DNA from: Candidatus Epulonipiscium sp.
GTDB lineage: Bacteria > Bacillota > Clostridia > Lachnospirales > JAAYNZ01
Length of the DNA: 34,991 bases
Direction: 5' to 3'
NCBI GenBank assembly: GCA_012520595.1
Contig: JAAYNZ010000115.1
Coordinates: 1 to 34,991 of the forward strand
Both the position numbers and the translations under genes were made by a program. Numbering within the stretch: position 1 is the first letter of the stretch; each line of letters opens with the position of its first letter. Of this stretch, positions 16,171-23,413 are shown in pieces. The notes beneath the pieces were generated by a model, which made no database searches, was not told where the DNA came from, and was given only the letters and a program-made list of their open reading frames with translations.

Positions 16171-18123
16171 CTATAAACAATGCATATATTCTTCTGCTCT
16201 GTTCCCTTCTACCGTATATGATTGTCCTTTAGTACAAAAAATTGAATTGGAGGTATAATGTGCATCTGCATTCTTATTATACCTTGTCTTTTCAATCACT
16301 TCGTGTGAATTATGACAAATATCATATCCATCAAAAATTACATTCATGCTTCCTTTACCTTTAGTAATCGCCACAAACTCCATGGAATAGTCCATAAATG
16401 TAGCAACAGGACCTCTTCCTATAATGATCGCTTTTTTTCTTGTGGTTTCTGGAGGATTAAAGGATCCATGTAATTTTTGTATATCTGATAAAATCCTTCC
16501 CATTTGATCCAACTCTACCTCAAATTTAAAACGATAATAAGGTTCTAACAATACGGTTTCTGACTTTTCTAACCCTTGTCGCAAGGCACGATAAGTAGCT
16601 TCTCGAAAATCACCCCCGCTAGTATGTTTATAATGAGAACGCCCTGTCAACAACGTAATTTTTAAATCTGTTATAGGAGAACCTGTTAGTATTCCATTAT
16701 GAGCCCTTTCATAAATATATGAGCGAATCAAATTTTGATATCCGATAGATAAGTCATTGACATGGCAGTGGTTTTCAAAGATAATTCCACTGTTTCTTTC
16801 AGTTGGTTCTAACATAAGATGAACCTCTGCATAATGTCCTAAAGGTTCAAAATGACCGTAACCAATAGCTGATGTATGAATGGTTTCCATATACAAAATT
16901 TCACAAGATCCAAAGTGAATTTCAAATTCAAATCTTTCAGCCACTACTTTTTTAAGTACTTCTAATTGAATTATACCTGTTACGTGAATCTGTATTTCTT
17001 TTAAAACTTCATCCCATAAGACATTCAAGGTTGGATCTTCTGCCTCTAATGTTTTAAAGCAATATAAAACATCCTTGGGATTTAAGGTGCTATCAAATAA
17101 CACCTTTGATTTTAATGTTGCTACCATATGATAAGACGACTTTGCTTTTAACATACCAACTCCATCACCAACTTTTGCTTTCGTTAACCCAGTGACTGCA
17201 AAAAGCTGTCCTGCTGAAACTTCATCTACAACCTGAAATTGATTCCCATTATATTTCCTGATTTGAGTGACTTTTTCAAAATCTTGCTTGTCTCCATCAC
17301 CATAACCTATTTCATCTCTTACTTTTAAGATCCCCTGCAAAGCTTTTATATAAGTAATCCTAGTGCCTTGTTCATCATGGCGTATTTTATAAACACGACC
17401 ACTGAATTCTCCTTGGCTTATATAATCTGTATAGGTCCAATTATGAAATATTTCTAAAAAATATTGAATTCCTTCATCTCTTAAAGCTGATCCTGCAAAA
17501 CATGGAAATAGCTTTTGTTGCTTGATCATCTCTGTCATCGTATTAAACCATCGATTTTTATCGTATCCCTCTTCAATATAAGCTTCTAGCAGATCATCGT
17601 CTCGTTCCGCAACAAACTCTACAAGTTCACGACTCATTTCTTCTTTATCTATATTTCCAGTAATCAAACAAGCATCTTGTGTAATATTTAAATGTATTTC
17701 CTCCATTACTCCTTGAATATCTGCCCCCACTCGATCCATTTTATTAACAAAGAAAAAAGTAGGAACTTGATATCTTCTTAACAAACGCCATACTGTTTCT
17801 GTATGCCCTTGTATCCCTTCTACTCCGCTAATAATGATAAGTGCATAATCCATAACTTGAATAGCTCTTTCCATTTCAGGTGAAAAGTCCATATGTCCTG
17901 GCGTATCTATAATATAATAAGTAGAATTTTTATATAAAAAAGTACCTTGATCTGAAAATATAGTAATTCCTCGATCCTTTTCTATCTTATTATAATCTAA
18001 AAAAGTATCTTTATGGTCAACTCTTCCTCTTTCTTTTATTCCTTTTCCATGATACAAAAGTTGTTCTGCAAAGGTAGTTTTACCTGCATCCACATGAGCT
18101 AGTATTCCTATTGTCTTTCGCAT
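16171..18123 (-). CDS. Tet(M)/EF-G-like translation factor GTPase, probably not a resistance protein
   Basis: Cytosolic GTPase of 650 residues with EF-G-type domains. G motifs are AHVDAGKTT (10-18), RGIT (51-54), DTPGH (73-77) and NKMD (127-130). Length fits the Tet(M)/Tet(O) group. However, the domain IV region reads HYKHTSGGDFREATYRALRQG, where Tet(M) has a SPVSTPADFR-type sequence, and the C-terminus is EGNRAEEYMHCL. This pattern is that of the Clostridia 'translation factor GTPase' paralogues of unknown role. It probably acts on the ribosome. I use the ATG after GAGGTG; the track start 25 codons upstream lies in rluF. The gene follows rluF by 14 bases. Confidence 0.85.
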   Translation of the reverse strand: MRKTIGILAHVDAGKTTFAEQLLYHGKGIKERGRVDHKDTFLDYNKIEKDRGITIFSDQGTFLYKNSTYYIIDTPGHMDFSPEMERAIQVMDYALIIISGVEGIQGHTETVWRLLRRYQVPTFFFVNKMDRVGADIQGVMEEIHLNITQDACLITGNIDKEEMSRELVEFVAERDDDLLEAYIEEGYDKNRWFNTMTEMIKQQKLFPCFAGSALRDEGIQYFLEIFHNWTYTDYISQGEFSGRVYKIRHDEQGTRITYIKALQGILKVRDEIGYGDGDKQDFEKVTQIRKYNGNQFQVVDEVSAGQLFAVTGLTKAKVGDGVGMLKAKSSYHMVATLKSKVLFDSTLNPKDVLYCFKTLEAEDPTLNVLWDEVLKEIQIHVTGIIQLEVLKKVVAERFEFEIHFGSCEILYMETIHTSAIGYGHFEPLGHYAEVHLMLEPTERNSGIIFENHCHVNDLSIGYQNLIRSYIYERAHNGILTGSPITDLKITLLTGRSHYKHTSGGDFREATYRALRQGLEKSETVLLEPYYRFKFEVELDQMGRILSDIQKLHGSFNPPETTRKKAIIIGRGPVATFMDYSMEFVAITKGKGSMNVIFDGYDICHNSHEVIEKTRYNKNADAHYTSNSIFCTKGQSYTVEGNRAEEYMHCL

Positions 18124-18137
18124 TACAAACACCTCTA

Positions 18138-18851
18138 TTATTTGGTTTGACTTAACAATCGAAGATCTTTTACTTCTTTCTCTGTTAGATTCCTCCATTC
18201 ACCTGCTTTTAACCCTTTTAATGTAATATTCATAATACGAATTCGTTTTAATTTTATTACTTTATAATGAAAATGTGCACACATTCTTCTTATTTGTCGA
18301 TTTAATCCTTGAGACAGCGTAATTTTAAAAGTTCGATCATTCATTTTAGAAACTTTACAAGGTTTTGTAATGGTGTGTGATTTTTTTACAGGGTTAAAAA
18401 TCTTTACTCCTTTTGTCATGCCACTTAAAAATTCTGGAGTAATTTTTTTATTTACTGTTACAATATACTCCTTTTCATGATGATTTTCTTCTCTTAAAAT
18501 TTCATTCACAATACTTCCATCATTGGTAAGAAGGATCAACCCCTCTGAATCTTTGTCTAATCGACCAATCGGAAAAATTCGTTCCGAATGATTGATAAAA
18601 TCAATAATGTTTCCTTTTATGTGCCGTTCTGTTGTACAAGTAATTCCTACAGGTTTATTTAAGGCAATGTAAATATCATTTTTCTTTCTTTCCACTACTT
18701 TTCCATTGACTTCCACAATATCTTCCGACTCTACTATATATCCTAAGGGCGCTATGTTTCCATTGACTTTTACTTTTCCTTGGACAATCAATTCATCTGC
18801 TTGCCTTCTCGAACAAAGTCCTGTTGAACTAATAAAGTTATTAAGCCGCAT
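18138..18851 (-). CDS. rluF: 23S rRNA pseudouridine synthase RluF
   Basis: Enzyme of 237 residues that isomerises a uridine of 23S rRNA (U2604 in E. coli, close to the peptidyl transferase centre). It has an S4 RNA-binding domain ([22 protein letters not shown], about 1-60) and the RsuA/RluF catalytic domain with catalytic Asp99 in [20 protein letters not shown]. The later blocks [27 protein letters not shown] and RIRIMNITL match RluF better than RluB or RsuA. AAGGAG precedes the ATG. It leads a two-gene unit with the Tet(M)-like GTPase, both ribosome-directed. Confidence 0.9.
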   Translation of the reverse strand: MRLNNFISSTGLCSRRQADELIVQGKVKVNGNIAPLGYIVESEDIVEVNGKVVERKKNDIYIALNKPVGITCTTERHIKGNIIDFINHSERIFPIGRLDKDSEGLILLTNDGSIVNEILREENHHEKEYIVTVNKKITPEFLSGMTKGVKIFNPVKKSHTITKPCKVSKMNDRTFKITLSQGLNRQIRRMCAHFHYKVIKLKRIRIMNITLKGLKAGEWRNLTEKEVKDLRLLSQTK

Positions 18852-18965
18852 ATCTATCTCCTTATCTATGCTCTACTCTGTTTTTGTTTCTAAGATATTT
18901 TCCATACTATTCTTTCATCTTTTTTATATCTTACTACACAAAATATTCATTTTTTTAGGCTGAAA

Positions 18966-19010
18966 ACAAAAAACTCCCTAACCTAAGAAAATATTCTTAA
19001 AAGAGAGTTT
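18966..19010 (-). terminator. Minus-strand terminator beyond the GIY-YIG gene
   Basis: On the minus strand AAACTCTCT pairs with AGGGAGTTT (some G-U), with an inner TAAGAA/TTCTTA stem, and a TTTTTTGTTTTC tract follows. Its orientation means it stops transcripts coming from ridA, which would first cross the GIY-YIG gene antisense. Confidence 0.6.
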
Positions 19011-19034
19011 CATGTGCTCATAGAACAAAATAGT

Positions 19035-19047
19035 GGTATACTATACC
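19035..19047 (+). promoter_or_regulatory. Palindromic -10 region before the GIY-YIG gene
   Basis: GGTATA-C-TATACC is a perfect inverted repeat containing a TATACT hexamer (19037-19042). It lies 13 bases before the start codon, so any transcript from it would have a very short leader. No good -35 is seen. Confidence 0.3.
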
Positions 19048-19060
19048 TTGGTGATGCAAT

Positions 19061-19303
19061 ATGTGTTATATTTATATTCTAGAATGTTCTGATCATACTT
19101 TATATACTGGTTGGACAAAAGATCTTGAAAAACGATTAAAAACCCATCAAAAAGGAAAAGGAGCAAAATATACAAGAGCTCGCCTTCCTGTAAAATTAGT
19201 CTATTTTGAAAAGCACAAAGATCAAATTTCTGCCCAAAAAAGAGAATATGAAATAAAACAAATGACCAGAAAAGAAAAATTAAAACTCATATGCTCTCTG
19301 TAA
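19061..19303 (+). CDS. GIY-YIG nuclease family protein (UPF0213, YhbQ-like)
   Basis: Small protein of 80 residues consisting of one GIY-YIG domain. The motif appears as [48 protein letters not shown], with the catalytic-type arginine in the EKRL helix. Members of UPF0213 have a nuclease fold but no settled role; DNA repair or stress functions have been proposed for YhbQ. The ribosome site is weak (GGTGAT). It converges on ridA, whose stop lies 12 bases beyond its own. Confidence 0.88.
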   Translation: MCYIYILECSDHTLYTGWTKDLEKRLKTHQKGKGAKYTRARLPVKLVYFEKHKDQISAQKREYEIKQMTRKEKLKLICSL

Positions 19304-19315
19304 GAACATCCTATA

Positions 19316-19783
19316 TTAATAACTTGATTTAATGCTAATCATAATTTCAATTTCTACAGCCACATCATTAGGTAAGGCTGCTACTCCTACAGCAGATCTT
19401 GCATGTTTACCTGTCTCTCCAAAAAGATCGATCAATAAAGTAGAAGCTCCTTCAATCACTGCAGGTTGATGGATAAAATCAGGTGATGAGTTTACAAATC
19501 CTGTCACTTTGATGACTTTTTCTACTTTATTCAAATCACCTAAAACATTGTGTACAGCTGCCAAACAATTTAATATACAAATTTTAGCTGCTTCTTTTGC
19601 CTCCTCCACTGTTAAATCTTTTCCTACCTTGCCCCTATATTTTAGTTCTTGATTCACTATAGGAAGCTGACCAGACGTAAATACTATATTTTGATATACA
19701 GTTGCAGGTTCATAAGAAGCCAAAGGTTTTGGTAATACAGGCAATTTTAAACCTAATTCTTCCAATCGCTTATAAATATCCAT
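19316..19783 (-). CDS. RidA family protein (enamine/imine deaminase-like)
   Basis: Cytosolic protein of 155 residues in the RidA/YjgF/UK114 family, expected to form trimers. RidA hydrolyses reactive enamine/imine intermediates (such as 2-aminoacrylate) released by PLP enzymes. Visible family elements are VFTSGQLPIV, an alpha-helical NCLAAVHNVLGDLNKVEKVIKVTGFV block and GKHARSAVGVAALPNDVAVEIE with the conserved active-site-type Arg. It is about 25 residues longer than E. coli RidA, so it belongs to another Rid subgroup whose substrate may differ. AGGAGAG precedes the ATG. It lies 61 bases after the metallophosphoesterase gene. Confidence 0.88.
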   Translation of the reverse strand: MDIYKRLEELGLKLPVLPKPLASYEPATVYQNIVFTSGQLPIVNQELKYRGKVGKDLTVEEAKEAAKICILNCLAAVHNVLGDLNKVEKVIKVTGFVNSSPDFIHQPAVIEGASTLLIDLFGETGKHARSAVGVAALPNDVAVEIEIMISIKSSY

Positions 19784-19844
19784 CTTCTCTCTCCTCTTCT
19801 AGATTGTATGATTGATAACCTTAACTCTTTTTATCTATCTTTTT

Positions 19845-20717
19845 TCAACGGTTCAAAAAAATCACAACCAATTCTGGGCGATTAAAAACTCTCAAATTAA
19901 TGGTATAATTTCCAAGTCCCCTTCCCACAATCATCGTTGAATTTTTTAACTGATATTTTCCCGCATCATATTCTGGAAAATAATCACGTTCTGGGGATAA
20001 AACCCCACCTATAAAAGGTAAACGAATAATTCCCCCATGCATATGCCCTGAAAAAACCAAATCAGCTCCCCATTCAACATAAGATGAATAATATAAAGGT
20101 GTGTGAACTAACAACATATTAAAATCATTATCATCAATATCTCCTAAATATTTTTCAAGATATCTTTGGCTGAATTCTACTTCCATTGGAGTGCCTGCTT
20201 CACTATAATACATCAATGGAATCTCTAAACCATAAATCATAATTTGCTCATCATTCTTCTTTATGATTGCTTTTTCATCCTCTAATACAATAACTCCTAA
20301 CTCTCGTAGCTTATTAATATATTCCTTATACCAATTAGAATTTATTCTATTTGCTGTTATTCTAGCTATTTGCTCATGATTTCCTAAAATATAATATAAA
20401 GTATATTTCTGTGTAAGTTGTGCTGCCAGATTTAAAAATATTTCACCTTTATCATTTCGTGAATTTAACATATCCCCTGTTGCTACAATGATATCTGGAT
20501 TTATTTTATTTATTTTTTTAAGAAGCCTTTTGTTATTTTCCCCAAAGTTTTTGCTATGTAGATCCGTTAATTGAAGAACCTTAAATCCTGCAAAAGAATG
20601 GGGTAATTTTGATGAATGAATGGAATATCTTGAAACTTGTATCCAATTACTCTGTACATATAAAAAAAACATGATTAACAAAATTCCTACTATTACCATA
20701 TCAAAAAATTTTTGCAT
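19845..20717 (-). CDS. Membrane-anchored metallophosphoesterase (YkuE-like)
   Basis: Protein of 290 residues with an N-terminal membrane anchor (about 5-22, MVIVGILLIMFFLYVQS) and a calcineurin-like phosphoesterase domain. Metal-site motifs in order: DLHS, GDML, GNHE, LLVHTP and GHMHGG. YkuE-type enzymes act at the cell surface or membrane; substrate is unknown here. The start is the ATG after AAGGAGAG; the track start 21 codons upstream lacks a ribosome site. It precedes ridA on the same strand with no terminator between. Confidence 0.88.
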   Translation of the reverse strand: MQKFFDMVIVGILLIMFFLYVQSNWIQVSRYSIHSSKLPHSFAGFKVLQLTDLHSKNFGENNKRLLKKINKINPDIIVATGDMLNSRNDKGEIFLNLAAQLTQKYTLYYILGNHEQIARITANRINSNWYKEYINKLRELGVIVLEDEKAIIKKNDEQIMIYGLEIPLMYYSEAGTPMEVEFSQRYLEKYLGDIDDNDFNMLLVHTPLYYSSYVEWGADLVFSGHMHGGIIRLPFIGGVLSPERDYFPEYDAGKYQLKNSTMIVGRGLGNYTINLRVFNRPELVVIFLNR

Positions 20718-20887
20718 TCGTCTCTCCTTACATAAAAATAAATACGTTCTTATTGTATATGGAAAGTTATACTTTTTCAATGCTTATCAAAGAATTTTAA
20801 CTTTCATCCTGCTTATTTTTTATATTTCATCTCTTTTTATTTTAATATTACAATCTCCTCTTGTCAAAAATATTTTGTCGAAATAGG

Positions 20888-20916
20888 TTGTAAAAGAATA
20901 TCGACTGTGCTATATT
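20888..20916 (+). promoter_or_regulatory. Promoter of the riboswitch operon
   Basis: TTGTAA (20888-20893), a 17-base spacer and TATATT (20911-20916) with an extended TGC before the -10. Transcription would start near 20923, about 15 bases before the aptamer. Confidence 0.65.
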
Positions 20917-20937
20917 AGGATTGTTAAAAAAAGAATA

Positions 20938-21010
20938 TTCCCCATATAATCTCTGTAATAGGGTCAGAGAGTTTCTACAGGATAACCGGAAATTATCCTA
21001 CTATGGTGAG
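20938..21010 (+). promoter_or_regulatory. Purine riboswitch aptamer, predicted guanine-sensing
   Basis: The sequence lines up with the B. subtilis xpt guanine aptamer as I remember it. P1 pairs 20938-20946 with 21002-21010 (one mismatch). P2 is CTCTG/CAGAG with 7-base loop AATAGGG. J2/3 is GTTTCTAC. P3 is AGGATAA/TTATCCT with loop CCGGAAA. J3/1 ends in AC before TATGG. The C just before TATGG (21001) matches C74, the base that pairs with guanine; a U there would predict adenine. J2/3 keeps U51, arguing against the 2'-deoxyguanosine variant. Ligand binding should lead to termination downstream. Confidence 0.88.
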
Positions 21011-21018
21011 AAAGTGCA

Positions 21019-21054
21019 CAAAATAATAATATACAGAAGTATATTATTATTTTG
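21019..21054 (+). repeat. 16-bp perfect hairpin inside the riboswitch expression platform
   Basis: CAAAATAATAATATAC and its exact complement enclose loop AGAA. It lies between the aptamer and the terminator and has no T-run of its own. It probably draws together the two halves of an antiterminator (see findings). Confidence 0.85.
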
Positions 21055-21070
21055 CATGGCTAGGTTTATT

Positions 21071-21105
21071 AGCTGATAATCTCACATAGATTATCAGCTT
21101 TTTTA
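21071..21105 (+). terminator. Riboswitch-controlled intrinsic terminator
   Basis: AGCTGATAATCT (21071-21082) and AGATTATCAGCT (21088-21099) form a 12-bp perfect stem with loop CACAT, followed by TTTTTA. It lies 65 bases upstream of the permease start codon, so it is an attenuator rather than a gene-end terminator. Confidence 0.9.
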
Positions 21106-21169
21106 TTCCCATGTAAGTACACTTATTAGCTAATAGCAATATGGGGTAAACAGAAAGGATGAACGAAAT

Positions 21170-22213
21170 ATGGACATTATGAAAGATTTATTGGCAGCAC
21201 TTGGAGTTATTCTAAATGGACTTCCCCAAGGGTTATTAGCATTATCTTTCGGTTTTGCCTCTGTTCCTACTGCCTTAGCTTTTCTAACAGGTGCTGTAGG
21301 AAATGCAATTACGGGTTCCGTGGCTCCTATTTCATTTCAAGCGGAAACCATTACCGTTGCTGGTACAATGGGTAAAAACATGAGAGAACGCCTCTCCATG
21401 ATTTTTATTGGAGCTGGCATTATGACAGTTATTGGAATTTTTGGTCTTTTGGAGCAAATTGTAAACTTTATTGGCCCTGTTATTACCAATGGAATGATGG
21501 CCGGTGTAGGCATTATGCTTGCTAGGGTGTCCTTGGATATGGCTAAAAAAAATAAAATAGTGGGCTTTATCTCTATGCTCGTTGGATTTGTTGTATATAT
21601 AGTAACCAATGACTTAGTATATACTATTGTCTTATCCGTAGTTATTTCCAGTGTATCATCTATTATACTAAAAAAAGATACTGCTCATGTAGAAATTCCT
21701 AGAGAAAAGTTTGTACTTCAAAAGATCACATTTAATCTGGATATTTTACGTGGTGCTCTAGCTATGGTCTGTTTAAACATAGGTGCTAATATTGCCTTCG
21801 GAAATATTACAGGTTCTATGGCAAATACAGCTGTAAACATTGATCATCTTACTGTTATCAGTAGTATAGCTGATATGGGTTCCTCTCTTTTTGGAGGTGC
21901 TCCTGTTGAATCTATCATTTCAGCTACTGGAAGTGCTCCTCATCCTGTACTTTCTGGGATTCTTATGATGGTTGCAATGGCCATTATTTTATTAAGTGGC
22001 CTCCTTCCTAAAATGGGTAAATACATCCCTAGTGAATCCATTGCTGGATTTTTATTTGTCTTAGGAGCCATCGTAACAGTACCTATCAACGCTGCTGCCG
22101 CTTTAGAAGGCGCTTCCCTTGTTGGAGGTGTAACCATGGCAGTTACTGCTATTACAGATCCTTTTTTGGGTATGCTTGCTGGTCTTGCGATGAAATTTTT
22201 TGTAGGAATTTAA
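21170..22213 (+). CDS. Putative nucleobase permease (NCS2-like)
   Basis: Membrane protein of 347 residues with about ten hydrophobic segments. The N-terminal part, FGFASVPTALAFLTGAVGNAITGSVAPISFQAETITVAGT, recalls the NCS2 nucleobase transporter core, but the protein is about 100 residues shorter than typical NCS2 members, so family assignment is moderate. The purine riboswitch upstream and the phosphoribosyltransferase downstream make purine-base uptake the likely job. The ATG is about ten bases after AAAGGA. Its stop is 26 bases before the next start, so both genes share the riboswitch-controlled transcript. Confidence 0.7.
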   Translation: MDIMKDLLAALGVILNGLPQGLLALSFGFASVPTALAFLTGAVGNAITGSVAPISFQAETITVAGTMGKNMRERLSMIFIGAGIMTVIGIFGLLEQIVNFIGPVITNGMMAGVGIMLARVSLDMAKKNKIVGFISMLVGFVVYIVTNDLVYTIVLSVVISSVSSIILKKDTAHVEIPREKFVLQKITFNLDILRGALAMVCLNIGANIAFGNITGSMANTAVNIDHLTVISSIADMGSSLFGGAPVESIISATGSAPHPVLSGILMMVAMAIILLSGLLPKMGKYIPSESIAGFLFVLGAIVTVPINAAAALEGASLVGGVTMAVTAITDPFLGMLAGLAMKFFVGI

Positions 22214-22239
22214 TGGAATACAATGATGGAGGAATGAAA

Positions 22240-22788
22240 ATGAATGATTTTTACACATTAACAGTCGCTAATGTTAAAAGAGAACTACCTATTATTCAAA
22301 TTAATGATGATCTAGCTATTGCTAGCTTTGTTATCTTAGGAGATACAGAAATGGTTTGTGCCGCAGCAAAAGAATTGGCCAAAAAAATTCCCGAAGTAGA
22401 TATTTTAATTACAGCAGAAGCCAAAGGGATCCCTCTCGTATTCGAAATCTCTCGAATACGAGGACATCAAAAATACATTGTTGCTCGAAAAAGTATAAAA
22501 GCCTATATGGATGAACCCTTGATCAATGAAGTAGAGTCCATTACTACGCAGAAAAAACAATTTCTCTGCTTAGATAGTACGGACGTAGAAAAAATTCAAG
22601 GTAAACGTGTGGCTATTATTGATGATGTTATTAGTACTGGTGACTCCATTCGTGCCGTAGATGAATTAGTAACGAAAGCTGGAGGTAGGGTCATTGCAAA
22701 AGCTGCTATTTTAGCAGAAGGGGATGCTGCAAATCGTGATGATATTATTTTTCTTGAAAAGCTACCCTTATTCCCTTTTCAAAAATAA
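22240..22788 (+). CDS. Purine phosphoribosyltransferase-like protein
   Basis: Cytosolic protein of 182 residues in the type I PRTase family. The PRPP-binding loop is RVAIIDDVISTGDS (123-136). Near residue 55, DILITAEAKGIPLVFEISR resembles the region following the PP loop in adenine/xanthine PRTases. It should join a purine base to PRPP to make a nucleotide; base specificity cannot be read, though guanine or xanthine fits the riboswitch. The chosen ATG is seven bases after GGAGG; the track start overlaps the permease stop. It is the second gene of the riboswitch operon. Confidence 0.8.
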   Translation: MNDFYTLTVANVKRELPIIQINDDLAIASFVILGDTEMVCAAAKELAKKIPEVDILITAEAKGIPLVFEISRIRGHQKYIVARKSIKAYMDEPLINEVESITTQKKQFLCLDSTDVEKIQGKRVAIIDDVISTGDSIRAVDELVTKAGGRVIAKAAILAEGDAANRDDIIFLEKLPLFPFQK

Positions 22789-22823
22789 TCTTGAATGAAA
22801 ATAGATACAAAAGTATTCACAAG

Positions 22824-22846
22824 GTATTTGGCTTATATGGTATAAT
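22824..22846 (+). promoter_or_regulatory. Extended -10 promoter of the YqxD gene
   Basis: A perfect TATAAT (22841-22846) preceded by TGG, giving an extended -10. The -35 is weak, the best candidate being a TTCACA-like stretch about 19 bases upstream. It lies 16 bases before the start codon, so the leader is short. Confidence 0.55.
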
Positions 22847-22862
22847 GATCTAGGGTGATCCT

Positions 22863-23306
22863 ATGAAAATAATAGTAGATGCTGATGGCTGCCCTGTTGT
22901 TGAGTTAGCCATCTCAATTGCAAAGGAACATAGCTTAGACATTGTCATCGTAAAAAATTATTGTCATGAAATTATAGATGATTATGCAACTATTATAACC
23001 GTTGATCTTTCTCGTGACCGTGCTGACTTTTATATTGTTAATAACATTGAAAAAGGAGATGTTGTAATTACACAAGATTATGGTTTAGCTGCTATGGTTC
23101 TAGCTAAAGAAGGTCTTTGCATAAATCAAAATGGTCTTATCATCTCTTCCAATAATATTGACATCTTGTTAGGTCGCAGGCATTTAAATCAAGAGTTACG
23201 CAGAAAATATCAAAAATCCTTTTCAAAATTTAAAAAGAGAAAAAAAGAAACAGACAAAGAGTTTGAAAACAGTTTGCGTTCTCTTCTTGCATCTCAAAGT
23301 ATATAA
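22863..23306 (+). CDS. YaiI/YqxD family protein (UPF0178, DUF188)
   Basis: Protein of 147 residues. The N-terminus KIIVDADGCPVVELAISIAKEH and the blocks VDLSRDRADFYIVNNIEKGDVVITQDYGLAAM and LGRRHLNQELRRK are diagnostic for UPF0178. The acidic residues (VDADGCP, DRAD, TQDYGLA) resemble a PIN-like nuclease fold, but no activity is established. The C-terminal tail is rich in lysine. GGGTGAT precedes the ATG. It has its own promoter after the riboswitch operon. Confidence 0.9.
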   Translation: MKIIVDADGCPVVELAISIAKEHSLDIVIVKNYCHEIIDDYATIITVDLSRDRADFYIVNNIEKGDVVITQDYGLAAMVLAKEGLCINQNGLIISSNNIDILLGRRHLNQELRRKYQKSFSKFKKRKKETDKEFENSLRSLLASQSI

Positions 23307-23364
23307 TACTCAACTTATCTTTAATCATCTATTTTTAATTTTTATGTTTTATTTATAGGATAAA

Positions 23365-23398
23365 AAAGAACACCTTAAAAAATGAAAAGGTGTTCTTT
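23365..23398. terminator. Bidirectional terminator between YqxD and NSS genes
   Basis: AAAGAACACCTT and AAGGTGTTCTTT form a 12-bp perfect stem with a 10-base loop. The minus strand has the better T-tract (TTCTTTTTTATCC), so it mainly serves the NSS gene. Confidence 0.8.
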
Positions 23399-23413
23399 CT
23401 CTCAAATTTAATC

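Noticed and set aside
16171-18123. Calling the GTPase a tetracycline resistance gene
   Set aside because: The domain IV loop and C-terminus differ from Tet(M)/Tet(O) and match the unassigned Clostridia paralogues.
20620-20886. 88-aa plus-strand ORF upstream of the riboswitch
   Set aside because: It overlaps the metallophosphoesterase antisense, is rich in Ile/Leu/Phe and Lys, and has no ribosome site.
21159-21182. Seven-codon upstream ORF (MNEIWTL) overlapping the permease start
   Set aside because: It arises by chance from the ATG within GGATGAAC; its spacing to the ribosome site is too short and there is no sign of selection.
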